From: Pseudomonadota bacterium
GTDB lineage: Bacteria > Pseudomonadota > Gammaproteobacteria > Steroidobacterales > Steroidobacteraceae
DNA length: 64,000 nt
NCBI GenBank assembly: GCA_023391335.1
Contig: JAEWBG010000101.1
Coordinates: 1 to 64,000, forward strand
Reading direction: 5' to 3'
In this document: positions 25,283-34,347 of the stretch, one piece after another
Layout: the number at the start of each line of letters is the position of its first letter
Numbering within the stretch: the first letter of the stretch is position 1
Notes under the pieces: generated by a model
Database searches by the model: none
The model's input: only the letters and a program-made list of their open reading frames with translations
Told to the model about the DNA's origin: nothing
Made by a program: the position numbers and the translations under genes

Positions 25283-26164
25283 TTAGGCAATGGTGGAAGC
25301 GGGCCGTAGCGCTTGCGGCGGCACACTCATGTCGTGCCCGGCTGCATGCTCGAATTCGGCAACATCATGTGAGCTTAGGATTTGAATGATCCGACCGTGA
25401 CTGCGCTTGAGTTCGCGCAGACGATGCTGGTTGTGGAGTCGTGCGGCGCGATCCTTCTCCATGAGCCATTGATAGCATCGCAATCCCGGTGTGCAGTACG
25501 GCCGATCGAAGTTCATTTCATCGTGATAAAAATAAGCGTCGCCTGCTTGCAGCAGCCATTGACCTTCGCTGCGCTCGATCGCCACGCCCGCATGGCCGAG
25601 CGTGTGTCCGGGGAGCGGTACGAACAAAATCTCCGGCGGTAGATCGTCCAGCTCTCGCACGCAATTGAAACCGAACCATGTCTCGCCGGTACCGGCGGGA
25701 TACGCACGCCAATTCTGCTGTGTACTGGCCCACTGCTGAGGACGATATCGCATACGATCCAGCATCGTGCGACGTGCGAGCGCCGCTTTCTTCTCCGGAT
25801 GCAGCAGATGAATGCGCGCCTGAGGGAAGTCGTCCAAACCGCCCGCATGATCGAAATCCAAGTGGGTGAGAACGATGTGCCGCACGTCCATCGGGTCGAA
25901 GCCAAGCTGCTCGATTTGGCGGATCGCAGTGAGCTCCGCGCGTAACTCGGGTTTCAGCAACGAATAAAAGAACCTACTCAATCGCGGACGCGGATGGGCG
26001 ACATCTCGCAAGCCGAAACCGGTATCGACCAACACGAGCGAGTTTGGCGCTTCGATGAGCAAGCAATGACACGCCAAGCGCCCACGCAAGGAATGACTGT
26101 GGCCATCCATCAACGCGCCTCCTAGCGGACACGTCGAGATGCAATTGAGGTGATGAATGCGCAT
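25283..26164 (-). CDS. Metallo-beta-lactamase-fold hydrolase (AHL-lactonase-like)
   Basis: The 293-residue protein carries the zinc motif THLDFDHAGG (HxDxDH) near residue 100, LVLVDTGFG earlier, PLPGHTLGHAGV with the third histidine, and LQAGDAYF with the bridging Asp. The variant HxDxDH instead of HxHxDH fits lactonase-like and related subgroups that bind metal differently. The substrate is unknown; quorum-signal lactonase is one option. A solitary gene. Confidence 0.9.
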   Translation of the reverse strand: MRIHHLNCISTCPLGGALMDGHSHSLRGRLACHCLLIEAPNSLVLVDTGFGLRDVAHPRPRLSRFFYSLLKPELRAELTAIRQIEQLGFDPMDVRHIVLTHLDFDHAGGLDDFPQARIHLLHPEKKAALARRTMLDRMRYRPQQWASTQQNWRAYPAGTGETWFGFNCVRELDDLPPEILFVPLPGHTLGHAGVAIERSEGQWLLQAGDAYFYHDEMNFDRPYCTPGLRCYQWLMEKDRAARLHNQHRLRELKRSHGRIIQILSSHDVAEFEHAAGHDMSVPPQALRPASTIA

Positions 26165-26422
26165 AGTTCGAAGGCAGGGAGTTCAACACTTCGAACGAGC
26201 CGATGCGCATCGCGGTTCCAACCAGTTTCGTGTCGAAGATGATTGACGTGCAGTTGCGTTGATCGCCACGCACACACGTTGAGCCATCGTCACTCCGGAC
26301 TACACGCAGCTCGATCTCGCATCACGCGAGCTGCAAAGCGCTCGCAAGAACGAGCGCTCGCACGCATCGGCATCAGCGCAATAAATTCACCGACACACGT
26401 ACATTCCTGGTGCGGTACGGCT

Positions 26423-29400
26423 CTACGATTGTTGCAGCCCAAGAGCGTCAAGAATGATCTGCACGACGCGACCTTCGGAAGTGCGCGACTTCACTAAGAC
26501 TGCGTGAATGTTGGCGGAGGACTCGACAGTCAACTCGCTTGCCGAGAGTACGATGACAGGAATGTTCAAATGTTCTCGTTCGAGCACGCGCAACAGTTCT
26601 AGTCCGCTGCCGCTTGGCAAGCCAGGATCCAGGAGCAGCAGCGAGAGGCGGCCGCTTCGCAGACAATCTTGCGCTTGCTCCACCGAATCGGTGCGCACGA
26701 TCTGCGCGCGTCCACTCAACGCTGCAGCGATGATACTGCTGAAATCCAGATCATCCTCCACGTGGAGGATTCTGGGCAGCGCGCTCAACGACTCAGATTG
26801 CAGTACGGCTGCAATGTCCTTGGGGGTTTCTTGGACCGCCGCAGCTGGCGGTGCCGCAGTCGGTAATTCGATGGTGAACGTCGTACCCAAGCCCGCGGTC
26901 GAGCTGAAGCGAATGCTTCCATGCATCGTCTCGACCAACTGCCTAGTGATGCTCAGTCCTAAGCCGGTACCTTCAAAACGCCGGGCACTGCTCGCATCGG
27001 CTTGCGCAAACTTTTCGAAGATGCGCGACTTGAATTCTTCGGGGATGCCGATCCCGCTGTCTTCGACTTCGATGGCGACGCGATCTTGAACTGCGTGCGC
27101 CCGAACCCGAACGATGCCGTTGGGCTTGGAAAACTTCGCGGCGTTCGATAAGAGATTCGCCATGATCTGCGCGAGCCGCACTGGGTCGGCATACACGCGC
27201 AGCTGACTGTCAACCGGCTCGAGTTCGAAGGCGACCTGATATTTCGTGCCGTAACTCTGGTTGCTCGTCAGCGCGTCATTCAGAGCATCTACTACCGACA
27301 CTGACTTCAAGTTCAGCTCGATGCGGCCGGATTCGATTTTCTCTATGTCGAGGATGTCGTTGATGATGGCTATCAATCGTTCGCTGTTCGAATGCGCGAT
27401 TCGCACCATGGCGGCCGCTTTCTCCGGCAACGGGCCCAACGCGCCGCCGACCAGTAACCCCAAGGAGCCGCGAATGGATGTCAGTGGTGTGCGCAGCTCG
27501 TGGCTCACCGTGGAAATGAATTCCGACTTGAGCCGATCGATCTCGCGCCGCTGAGTAATGTCCTGCACCTGTCCGATCAGAGATCGGGGAGTGCCATCGG
27601 GATTGCGAATCATCGAGACATTCAATTGCACCCACACGGACTCTCCGTCCTTGCGCACGTACCGCTTGTCCATCTGGTAGCTTTGAATCTCTCCTCGCAA
27701 CATGCGCCCTAACTGTTCGACGTTCTGTTGCAGATCCTGCTGATCAGTCACGGATTGAAATGTCATGGACTGCAACTCTGCCGCGCTGTAACCCAAGATG
27801 CGGCTCAAGGCTTGATTGGTCTTGATGAAGCGTCCGCTGGGATCCACCAGCGCCATGCCGACCGGCGCGTGCTCCATCGCGGAACGAAACGTCTCTTCGC
27901 TCGAACGCAGCGCCTCTTCGCTAGCGCGTAATTGGGCGGTACGTTCATCGACCTGTTCTTGCACGCGTTGCTCGCGTCGAGTCATCACAAGTGCGAAGGC
28001 GCCGAACAATGCCGAGAGCATGAGACCCGCACCGAGAATCAGCGCCGGCTCGTAGCTGGTGACGGAATGTTCGAATGCAGGCGTGCTGCTCCATTCGATT
28101 AGCCAGCGCTGCTGACCGATCGTCAAGGTCTTGCGCACATCGAATGCGCTCGCGTAGTCGCCGTGATTTTGCTGCGTGGAGTAGATCGGCGCCGTCTCGG
28201 CTCCCTGATCCGAGACGCTGAGCTCGAATAGGTCTCCTTGCGCGTTGGTGAGTCCTGCCATGAGTTCGCCCGACAGAGGCGCATACACCCAACCTTGCAG
28301 CGCCACCCGGCGTTGCTCCGGTGTGCTCGATGGCATACCACTCTTATAAACGGGCACGAGCAACAAAAAGCCGGGATTCTTGCGACTCTCCTGCACGAGC
28401 CGAATGTGGCTGGTAATCGTCGGCTTGCCGGAATCTCGCGCGAGAATGGCCGCGCTGCGTCGATTCGCCTCGAAAGCGATATTCAACCCGTACGCCTCGA
28501 GATTCCGCTCCCGCGGCTCGACATAGCTGATCACAAAATATTCATCGCCGCCTTGCGGATGAACGGTAAATCCCGTGCCACCTTGAGCACGAATCTGTGC
28601 AACGAATTCTTCCAATCGAGCGGGAGCGACATCGCTGATCCACCCCAAGCCGATCATGCCTGGCAGATTGCGCGACAATTCCAGCTCATCGACATACCGT
28701 TCCCACTCCTGTGCAGACACCTCGTTCGAACCTTTGAAGAAACCCGCAGCGCCTCGTAACGCTTGTTCGTAAGAATCGATGCGATTACGCAATGCCGTTT
28801 CGCTCTCCTTGGCCAACGCCGCGAATCGCGCCGCGTTGCGCTCGTAAATGAAATGCACGGTCAGATTCCATGCATAGAAAGTCAGACCCAGCGGCACCAA
28901 CAGCACCAGCAAGGCCGACGCAGATAACTGACCCACTTCGCAGCCGCGCCAGCGGATGACGTCCGGGCGCGCCGCACTCAACAACACCAACGGCATGAAG
29001 ATCACCACGCCGAGCGCATCGCCAGCCCACCACGTCAGCCAATTGTGGGCGAAAGATGCTTGGCCCCCGGCATGTGCAAGCCACATGGAAGCCGCTCCGA
29101 CTGTCGCAGCGATCACGCATCCGCATGGGCCTGCGATCACCAGCAGTCGGACGACATCGCGCCAGCTCCCCAGCGAAATGGGCGAGCCGAAGACTCTGTG
29201 CAAGAGCGCGCGAATTGCCATCGCTTGCAGTGTCGAACCGAAGGCAATGCCGGCAGCAATGGCCCAACTGTGTAGGGACAGCGAATTGAGCGATGCCCCT
29301 CCCAGCGCGATCGCAACGTTGAGGAGGAAGGAGCCGAGCGCTACGCCGGGCCATACCCGAGCGCCCCACAAGATGAGCGCGGCGAGCGCAATACCGGAAG

Positions 29401-29521
29401 GCGGCCAAATGAGCGTCGCGTGACCGGGCGGAATTGCAAGCAGCAGACCGACACGGCCGATGACGTAATAAGCGATGGCAAGCGCGAGGATGCGGCTGAT
29501 GAGCGGAACGGAGCGAGCCAT
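26423..29521 (-). CDS. Hybrid sensor histidine kinase: MASE1-CHASE-PAS-HisKA-HATPase-REC
   Basis: The 1032-residue protein has, in order: an MASE1-like membrane domain (about 1-215, eight or so helices), a CHASE extracytoplasmic sensor (about 240-460; GMIGLGWISDV, NLEAYGLNIAFE), a further membrane helix (about 495-515), a short coiled coil, a PAS domain (about 545-665), HisKA with STVSHELRTPLTS, HATPase with NLLSNAAKFS, DSGIGIP and GTGLGLSI, and a C-terminal receiver with LLLLDPGLPSGSG. CHASE domains bind small extracellular ligands and MASE1 domains often accompany them. No separate response regulator is adjacent, so output probably goes through the fused receiver or a distant phosphotransfer protein. 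Confidence 0.93.
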   Translation of the reverse strand: MARSVPLISRILALAIAYYVIGRVGLLLAIPPGHATLIWPPSGIALAALILWGARVWPGVALGSFLLNVAIALGGASLNSLSLHSWAIAAGIAFGSTLQAMAIRALLHRVFGSPISLGSWRDVVRLLVIAGPCGCVIAATVGAASMWLAHAGGQASFAHNWLTWWAGDALGVVIFMPLVLLSAARPDVIRWRGCEVGQLSASALLVLLVPLGLTFYAWNLTVHFIYERNAARFAALAKESETALRNRIDSYEQALRGAAGFFKGSNEVSAQEWERYVDELELSRNLPGMIGLGWISDVAPARLEEFVAQIRAQGGTGFTVHPQGGDEYFVISYVEPRERNLEAYGLNIAFEANRRSAAILARDSGKPTITSHIRLVQESRKNPGFLLLVPVYKSGMPSSTPEQRRVALQGWVYAPLSGELMAGLTNAQGDLFELSVSDQGAETAPIYSTQQNHGDYASAFDVRKTLTIGQQRWLIEWSSTPAFEHSVTSYEPALILGAGLMLSALFGAFALVMTRREQRVQEQVDERTAQLRASEEALRSSEETFRSAMEHAPVGMALVDPSGRFIKTNQALSRILGYSAAELQSMTFQSVTDQQDLQQNVEQLGRMLRGEIQSYQMDKRYVRKDGESVWVQLNVSMIRNPDGTPRSLIGQVQDITQRREIDRLKSEFISTVSHELRTPLTSIRGSLGLLVGGALGPLPEKAAAMVRIAHSNSERLIAIINDILDIEKIESGRIELNLKSVSVVDALNDALTSNQSYGTKYQVAFELEPVDSQLRVYADPVRLAQIMANLLSNAAKFSKPNGIVRVRAHAVQDRVAIEVEDSGIGIPEEFKSRIFEKFAQADASSARRFEGTGLGLSITRQLVETMHGSIRFSSTAGLGTTFTIELPTAAPPAAAVQETPKDIAAVLQSESLSALPRILHVEDDLDFSSIIAAALSGRAQIVRTDSVEQAQDCLRSGRLSLLLLDPGLPSGSGLELLRVLEREHLNIPVIVLSASELTVESSANIHAVLVKSRTSEGRVVQIILDALGLQQS

Positions 29522-29620
29522 GTGAGAGCGGAGATCCTTGGGCTCCCGAATAAGCGCTGCGGCTAGGAAATCACAACATTTGTGGAAAAAACAGTGTGGA
29601 GATCTGCGTTGCCAATTTAC

Positions 29621-30568
29621 TCAACGCGTCACTGCGCTCACGAGTGCCAGCAGCAACGGAGTTGTCACCGATGCCAACGCGGTCGAGAACAACAAGCTGC
29701 TTGCGATAGTTTTCTGCAGCCGCTCGAATTGCACCGACATCACGTACACATTGATGCCCACAGCAACCGAAGAAAGTAGGACGACGACCTTCAGCTCCAA
29801 CGTCGGCAGATGCAGCAACCATGCAATCAGCCACACCACGAGCGGCAACACGATGAGCTTGAGCGCACAGATCGCGATTGTTTGCGTCCAGCGCCGATCG
29901 ATACCGTATTGAGACAGCCCCAACCCCAAGGCCAACAATGCTCCAGGAGCTGCGAGGCTACCGAGCCGATCGAGAACCGATGCGATCGGTGCCGATAACG
30001 TCCACCCTGCAGCGCTCACGAGCGAACCGGAAAGAATGGCAGCGACGAGCGGATTGGTGATCACGCCTGCCGCCGTTTTGCCAATGCCGCGCAGCGAGGG
30101 CGAACCATGACGCGCCCACTCCACCGAGATCGATACCAGCGTCCACAACGTGAGCGCATTGAATAGCAGCACGAGCGCCACTGAAGGCAATGCGGCCTCA
30201 CCCAGAGTCAAGCGTGCCAACGGCAGTCCGAGCATCACGTTGTTAGAGAATATTCCGCCCAACGCGAATACCGATTGGGATACCCCGTCCATCGCGAACG
30301 CGCGTGCCGCCAGCCATTTGCCGATGGCGAATACGACAAAGCAACCGCCGAAGAATGCAATCAACAAACGCGGGTCTACTGCGGGCAAGTCCTTGCGCGT
30401 GCTCATCATGTGAAAAAGCAGAGCAGGCAGCGCGATGGCGTAGATCGCCTTGGTAATCCCATTACTCCAGGAAACCCGCCAGCCCGGCAACCGTGCGATC
30501 AGATACCCACACAACACGAGCCCGAAAAGCGGTGTCGAGAGTAAGAAGTAGCGCAGAAAGGAATTCAA
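29621..30568 (-). CDS. AEC-family (auxin efflux carrier-type) transporter
   Basis: The 315-residue protein has about ten membrane helices in two halves. GGIFSNNVMLGLPLARL and GSLAAPGALLALGLGL are typical crossover-helix segments of the AEC/membrane transport protein family. Bacterial members carry dicarboxylates or amino acids; the substrate is not evident. A solitary gene. Confidence 0.88.
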   Translation of the reverse strand: MNSFLRYFLLSTPLFGLVLCGYLIARLPGWRVSWSNGITKAIYAIALPALLFHMMSTRKDLPAVDPRLLIAFFGGCFVVFAIGKWLAARAFAMDGVSQSVFALGGIFSNNVMLGLPLARLTLGEAALPSVALVLLFNALTLWTLVSISVEWARHGSPSLRGIGKTAAGVITNPLVAAILSGSLVSAAGWTLSAPIASVLDRLGSLAAPGALLALGLGLSQYGIDRRWTQTIAICALKLIVLPLVVWLIAWLLHLPTLELKVVVLLSSVAVGINVYVMSVQFERLQKTIASSLLFSTALASVTTPLLLALVSAVTR

Positions 30569-30952
30569 TGTGAAGGACCGTGAAAGCCGCGGGCTGAATT
30601 ATGATGCACTTCCGACAACTCGTTGCGCTTGCTTGAGAGATGCAGAGAGAAGACTTTTTAGACAGGATTAACAAGATGAACAGGATGATGACGGCAGGAG
30701 CGGGCCTCTAGCTCCGACCATCCTGTCAATCCTGTTCATCCTGTCAAAGTCTTTGCTTCCGCTTGGGAGATGCAGAGAGAAGACTTGTTTAAACAGGATT
30801 AACAGGATGAACAGGATGTATGAAGGCAAGAACGGACCGCTTAGCTCCGATCATCCTGTCAATCCTGTTCATCCTGTCAAAATCTTTGCTTCCGCTTGGT
30901 AGATGAAGAGATGAATTTCTCGACCGCCCGTTAATCCCGATCACTTACGCCA
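30569..30952. other. 384-bp intergenic region dominated by a tandem repeat
   Basis: Apart from the 130-bp repeat (30631-30905) I see only the short leader of the HAD gene. Confidence 0.6.
30631..30905. repeat. Two and a fraction copies of a 130-bp repeat with long inverted arms
   Basis: Copy 1 starts GCTTGAGAGATGCAGAGAG (30631), copy 2 GCTTGGGAGATGCAGAGAG (30761), and a third start is at 30894. Inside each copy, ACAGGATTAACAGGATGAAC on the left pairs with GTTCATCCTG..AATCCTGT on the right, around a less conserved core with TAGCTCCGA. The arms themselves contain the repeated word ACAGGAT. Confidence 0.85.
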
Positions 30953-31639
30953 ATGGCATCAAGATTTGACTTAGTGGTATTCGACTTCGACGGCACGCTC
31001 GCGAATAGCTCTGCCTGGTTCGCCGGCATCTTCAACGACATTGCGGATCGTTTCGGGTTTCGTGCCCTAACCGCGGAACAGTTGCACTCGTTGCGGGGCC
31101 ACAGCAACCGCGAAATCATCAAGCAGCTCGGCATTCCAATGTGGAAGATGCCCTTCATCGCGCGACACATGCGCCAGCGGGTCGCGAGCGATGCCGAGTC
31201 CATTCCGCTGTTCGACGGTGTTTCGGATCTACTGCGGAGCCTGCATGGCGCCGGCATGACGTTGGCAATCGTGAGTTCCAACTCAGAAGCCAATATTCGC
31301 AAGATTCTCGGGCAGGAGAATGCGAACGCCATTCATCATTATGGCTGCGGAGCAGGGTTGTTCGGCAAAGCTCGGCTGCTGCGCTCCGTCATCAAGCGCA
31401 GCAGCACTTCCGCAAAAGCGACGTTGTGCGTAGGCGATGAAACTCGCGACATTGAAGCGGCACGTCAGGTGGGTGCGTGGGCCGCCGCGGTCGGTTGGGG
31501 TTACGCGTCGATGGGAGGGTTACGGCGCTTCAATCCGGACATCGTGTTCGAAAGCATCGACGAGATTGCGCGATATTGCCTTGCGCCGCAGAGCGTTCAC
31601 GACGCCTCGACGCGACCGAACAATACGTCTAGATCATGA
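30953..31639 (+). CDS. HAD-superfamily hydrolase (phosphoglycolate phosphatase-like)
   Basis: The 228-residue protein has HAD motif I VFDFDGTLANS, motif II AIVSSNSEANI, a Lys in the KAR region and motif III/IV VGDETRDIEAARQVG. The alpha-helical cap (about 20-85) is of the C1 type of phosphoglycolate/beta-phosphoglucomutase-like enzymes. The substrate is open. Its last 43 bases overlap, tail-to-tail, the end of the pseudouridine synthase gene on the other strand. Confidence 0.92.
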   Translation: MASRFDLVVFDFDGTLANSSAWFAGIFNDIADRFGFRALTAEQLHSLRGHSNREIIKQLGIPMWKMPFIARHMRQRVASDAESIPLFDGVSDLLRSLHGAGMTLAIVSSNSEANIRKILGQENANAIHHYGCGAGLFGKARLLRSVIKRSSTSAKATLCVGDETRDIEAARQVGAWAAAVGWGYASMGGLRRFNPDIVFESIDEIARYCLAPQSVHDASTRPNNTSRS

Positions 31640-32310
31640 CCGTCGAGGATTCGCCATTTTCCTTCTGGCAAGTCTGCCAATGTGAGTCCGCCGATTTGGC
31701 TTCGATGCAACGTCTCGACGTGATTGCCGATGGCCGCAAACATTCGGCGCACCTGGTGATAGCGTCCTTCGGTGAGCACGAGTTCCGCTTCGCGCGGCCC
31801 AATCACCCTTAGCTCGGCCGGTGCCAGCGGCGTGCGCTCGGACTCGAGCTGCAGCTTTCCGCTCGCGAAGATCTTCGCCTCATCGCCCTTCAAGTCGCGC
31901 GCCAGCGTTGCACGATAGATTTTGTGCAGCTTCGCCTTGGGCGAGACGATTCGATGCAGGAGTGCGCCGTCATCGGTCATCAACAACAATCCCGTGGTGT
32001 CGCGATCCAACCGCCCGACACTCGCCAATGTCGGCGAGCGATAACGAAAGCGCTCGGGCAGCAAGTCATAAATGATTTCGCCCGGATCAGTCGTCGAACA
32101 CGTATAGCCGAGGGGCTTGTTCAACATCAGAGTCAAACCGTGCGGCGGATCCAGTGGCTCGCCATCGATGCGAATGTCGGCATGTTCGCGCTTGTCGTCG
32201 GCGTAAAGAACGTCGCCCTGTGCGTCGGTGATGCGGCCTTCGCGAAACATAGCTGCGACTTCCTTGCGGCTGCCGTATCCGAGATTGGCAATGAGCCGGA
32301 CGATTCTCAT
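31597..32310 (-). CDS. RsuA/RluE-family pseudouridine synthase
   Basis: The 237-residue protein has an N-terminal S4-like segment (MRIVRLIANLGYGSRKEVAAMFREGRI) and the catalytic domain with GRLDRDTTGLLLMTDDG, whose first Asp is the nucleophile. YHQVRRMFAAIGNHVETLHR also fits the RsuA branch (16S rRNA U516). The start ATG 32310 overlaps the stop of the rsmC-like gene by four bases. A longer open frame upstream lies inside that gene and is not used. Confidence 0.92.
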   Translation of the reverse strand: MRIVRLIANLGYGSRKEVAAMFREGRITDAQGDVLYADDKREHADIRIDGEPLDPPHGLTLMLNKPLGYTCSTTDPGEIIYDLLPERFRYRSPTLASVGRLDRDTTGLLLMTDDGALLHRIVSPKAKLHKIYRATLARDLKGDEAKIFASGKLQLESERTPLAPAELRVIGPREAELVLTEGRYHQVRRMFAAIGNHVETLHRSQIGGLTLADLPEGKWRILDGHDLDVLFGRVEAS

Positions 32311-33347
32311 GCTGCGCGCTGTGCCTCGATGATTTTGAACCCGTGTTCTTGTGCAACCGTGCGCACGCGTTGGAAGTTGCTCGTCAATTCGCGCTCGTAA
32401 GGTAAATGGCGATTTGCCACCAGCCACAGACGCCCTTTTGGCTTGAGCGACTGCGCGGCGACGGCAATGAACCGTTGTCCGATGTCGGGGCGATCGGTGC
32501 GGCCTTGCACATGAAACGGTGGGTTGCAGACGATGACGTCGTATTGGTTTGTAAGTCCGCTTGTGACGTCGTGCCAATGAAATCGCTGCTCCACACGGTC
32601 GACGAATGCGTTGAGATTGAGCCGCGCGAGCGCCAGTGCTCGGTATTCCGCTTCATATAAATCCACTGCGCGAACTTGCGGAGATGTGTTCAGCAGCTCA
32701 TGAGCGAGATAACCAAAGCCGCAGCCCAGGTCGGCAGCGTGCCCGGCCAGATCGCGCGGCAGATGCTTTGCGAGCAATGCGGATGCGATATCGATGCGAT
32801 CCCAGGCGAACACACCGGGGCGGCTCAAGAAGCGGCCATCGCACACGGGCCGCACGGCATCCAGTTCGAGCCAAGCATTGATCTGAGATTCATTTGCCGA
32901 TTGCAGCGAGCGAGTCCAACACACCCGGCTCTTATTCTTGGTGATGACTTCCACCTCGCCTGCCAAGGCACTGAGGTCGTCTTGCATGGAGCGAGCGCCT
33001 TCGTTGTTGCTCGCGCACGCGATCACTCGGCCTGAAGGCGCTGCGATCGACACAGCTTTCGCCAGCAACGCTCGGGATTCTTCACGCTGCCGCGGTGCCA
33101 GCACGCACACCCAACGACTCTGATGCGGTTCGATCGCCGCATCCGGCTCGAGCACGGCGAGACCGGCCTGAGACAATGCATCGGCATCGGGTTTGAAGGT
33201 TTGCTGGCAAAGCAGCTGCTTGGAATATCTGCGCACTGCCTCACCCACGCGGGCTCGCAAGAACAGCACTTGTGCAGCGGGCCAAGCCATGCGGTCTTCT
33301 GTGAAAGGAAGGAAGAGTGTTTCGACAACGGGATCTGTGTGAGCCAT
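32307..33347 (-). CDS. rsmC: 16S rRNA G1207 methyltransferase RsmC-like
   Basis: The 346-residue protein is duplicated: a degenerate N-terminal half (about 10-165) and a catalytic C-terminal half with the SAM motif AADLGCGFGYLAHELL and the N6/N2-methyltransferase motif NPPFHVQ. VFAWDRIDIASALL precedes it, as in RsmC/RlmG. RsmC versus RlmG cannot be settled by eye; the length favours RsmC. It is followed directly by an rRNA pseudouridine synthase, forming a small rRNA-modification operon. Confidence 0.87.
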   Translation of the reverse strand: MAHTDPVVETLFLPFTEDRMAWPAAQVLFLRARVGEAVRRYSKQLLCQQTFKPDADALSQAGLAVLEPDAAIEPHQSRWVCVLAPRQREESRALLAKAVSIAAPSGRVIACASNNEGARSMQDDLSALAGEVEVITKNKSRVCWTRSLQSANESQINAWLELDAVRPVCDGRFLSRPGVFAWDRIDIASALLAKHLPRDLAGHAADLGCGFGYLAHELLNTSPQVRAVDLYEAEYRALALARLNLNAFVDRVEQRFHWHDVTSGLTNQYDVIVCNPPFHVQGRTDRPDIGQRFIAVAAQSLKPKGRLWLVANRHLPYERELTSNFQRVRTVAQEHGFKIIEAQRAA

Positions 33348-33399
33348 CGACCAAGTTTACCTGGGCTAGTAAGCTCCTCGCTCCAAATCGGAGATGGGC

Positions 33400-34161
33400 A
33401 TGTCGAACAAGCTTGCGGTGGTGACCGGCGGTGAACTGGGACTCGGGCGCACGATGGCGTTGGCGCTCGCTCGGCAAGGTTGGGACGTCGCAGTGACCTA
33501 CATTCGAGATCAGGCGCCTGCCACCGATTTGGAAAATCAGATTCGCGCACTGGGCCGACGCGCATGGAGCCAACGCTGCGATGCCGGCGTCAAAGTCGAC
33601 GTCGATCGCTTCTACACAGATCTATATGAACAATTCAAATGTCCGCCGCGATTGCTCATCAACAACGCGGGCGTACAAACCTGGAGTTCGCTGCTGCAGT
33701 TGCAGGAGTCGCAGTGGGATCAGGTGATTCGCACTAACCTCAAAGGCTGCTTTCTCAATACACAACGTGCAGCCCAAATGATGATCGATGCGAAACAGCC
33801 CGGAACGATCATCAACATCGGTTCGGCCTGCAACAAAGTCCCGTTTCCCAATCTCGTCGACTACACCGCATCCAAAGGCGGCATCGAACAATTCACGAAG
33901 GTGTCCGCCGTCGAACTCGGTCCTTACGGCATCAACGTGAATTGCATCGCTCCCGGCCCGATCGAAACCGAACGCACTAAACAAGAAGCGCCGGACTATG
34001 CGAAGACTTGGTCGCGCGTCACGCCCATGCGCCGCGTCGGCACACCCGATGATGTTGCGCACGCCGTATTGTTCTTTGCGGATGAGAAGTCGGATTTCAT
34101 CTCCGGCCAGACTCTGTATGTAGATGGTGGGGCGTTTACGGTGACCAATTGGCCTTATTGA
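33400..34161 (+). CDS. Short-chain dehydrogenase/reductase
   Basis: The 253-residue classical SDR has the cofactor motif VTGGELGLGRTMA, the NNAG motif INNAGVQ, catalytic Ser in IGSACNK, YTASKGG (Tyr and Lys), and the C-terminal GQTLYVDGG. The glycine motif is TGGxxGLG rather than TGxxxGIG, a small deviation. GGAG lies seven bases ahead of ATG 33400; ATG 33394 is also possible. The substrate is unknown. Convergent with the acvB gene. Confidence 0.92.
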   Translation: MSNKLAVVTGGELGLGRTMALALARQGWDVAVTYIRDQAPATDLENQIRALGRRAWSQRCDAGVKVDVDRFYTDLYEQFKCPPRLLINNAGVQTWSSLLQLQESQWDQVIRTNLKGCFLNTQRAAQMMIDAKQPGTIINIGSACNKVPFPNLVDYTASKGGIEQFTKVSAVELGPYGINVNCIAPGPIETERTKQEAPDYAKTWSRVTPMRRVGTPDDVAHAVLFFADEKSDFISGQTLYVDGGAFTVTNWPY

Positions 34162-34174
34162 CGCTGCGCGGAAG

Positions 34175-34309
34175 GATCGCTCTCGCGATCAGGTGGGACG
34201 TTCGTCAGGAAGGATGCTTTTGCATCAGGAAGGACTGGCGTCAGGTCAGAGCGGATCGTTCAGATTTCTTGCCTGCCGACTTGATCGGCCTTCCTGATCC
34301 GTCCGGATC
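34175..34309. repeat. Hairpin array C: serial short palindromes
   Basis: Units: GATCGCtctcGCGATC (34175), GACGttCGTC (34197), GATGCttttGCATC (34213), GACtggcGTC (34233), GCCGActtgaTCGGC (34275) and GATCCgtccGGATC (34296). Spacers are mainly AGGAAG on the left and CTTCCT on the right, so the spacer orientation flips inside the array. Confidence 0.85.
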
Positions 34310-34347
34310 CCTCCTGCCGTGGGCCAACCTGATTGCGTAGCAATCCG

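Noticed and set aside
30650..30905. Possible CRISPR array
   Set aside because: Repeat units are 130 bases, contain inverted arms, lack unique spacers of even length, and there are no cas genes.
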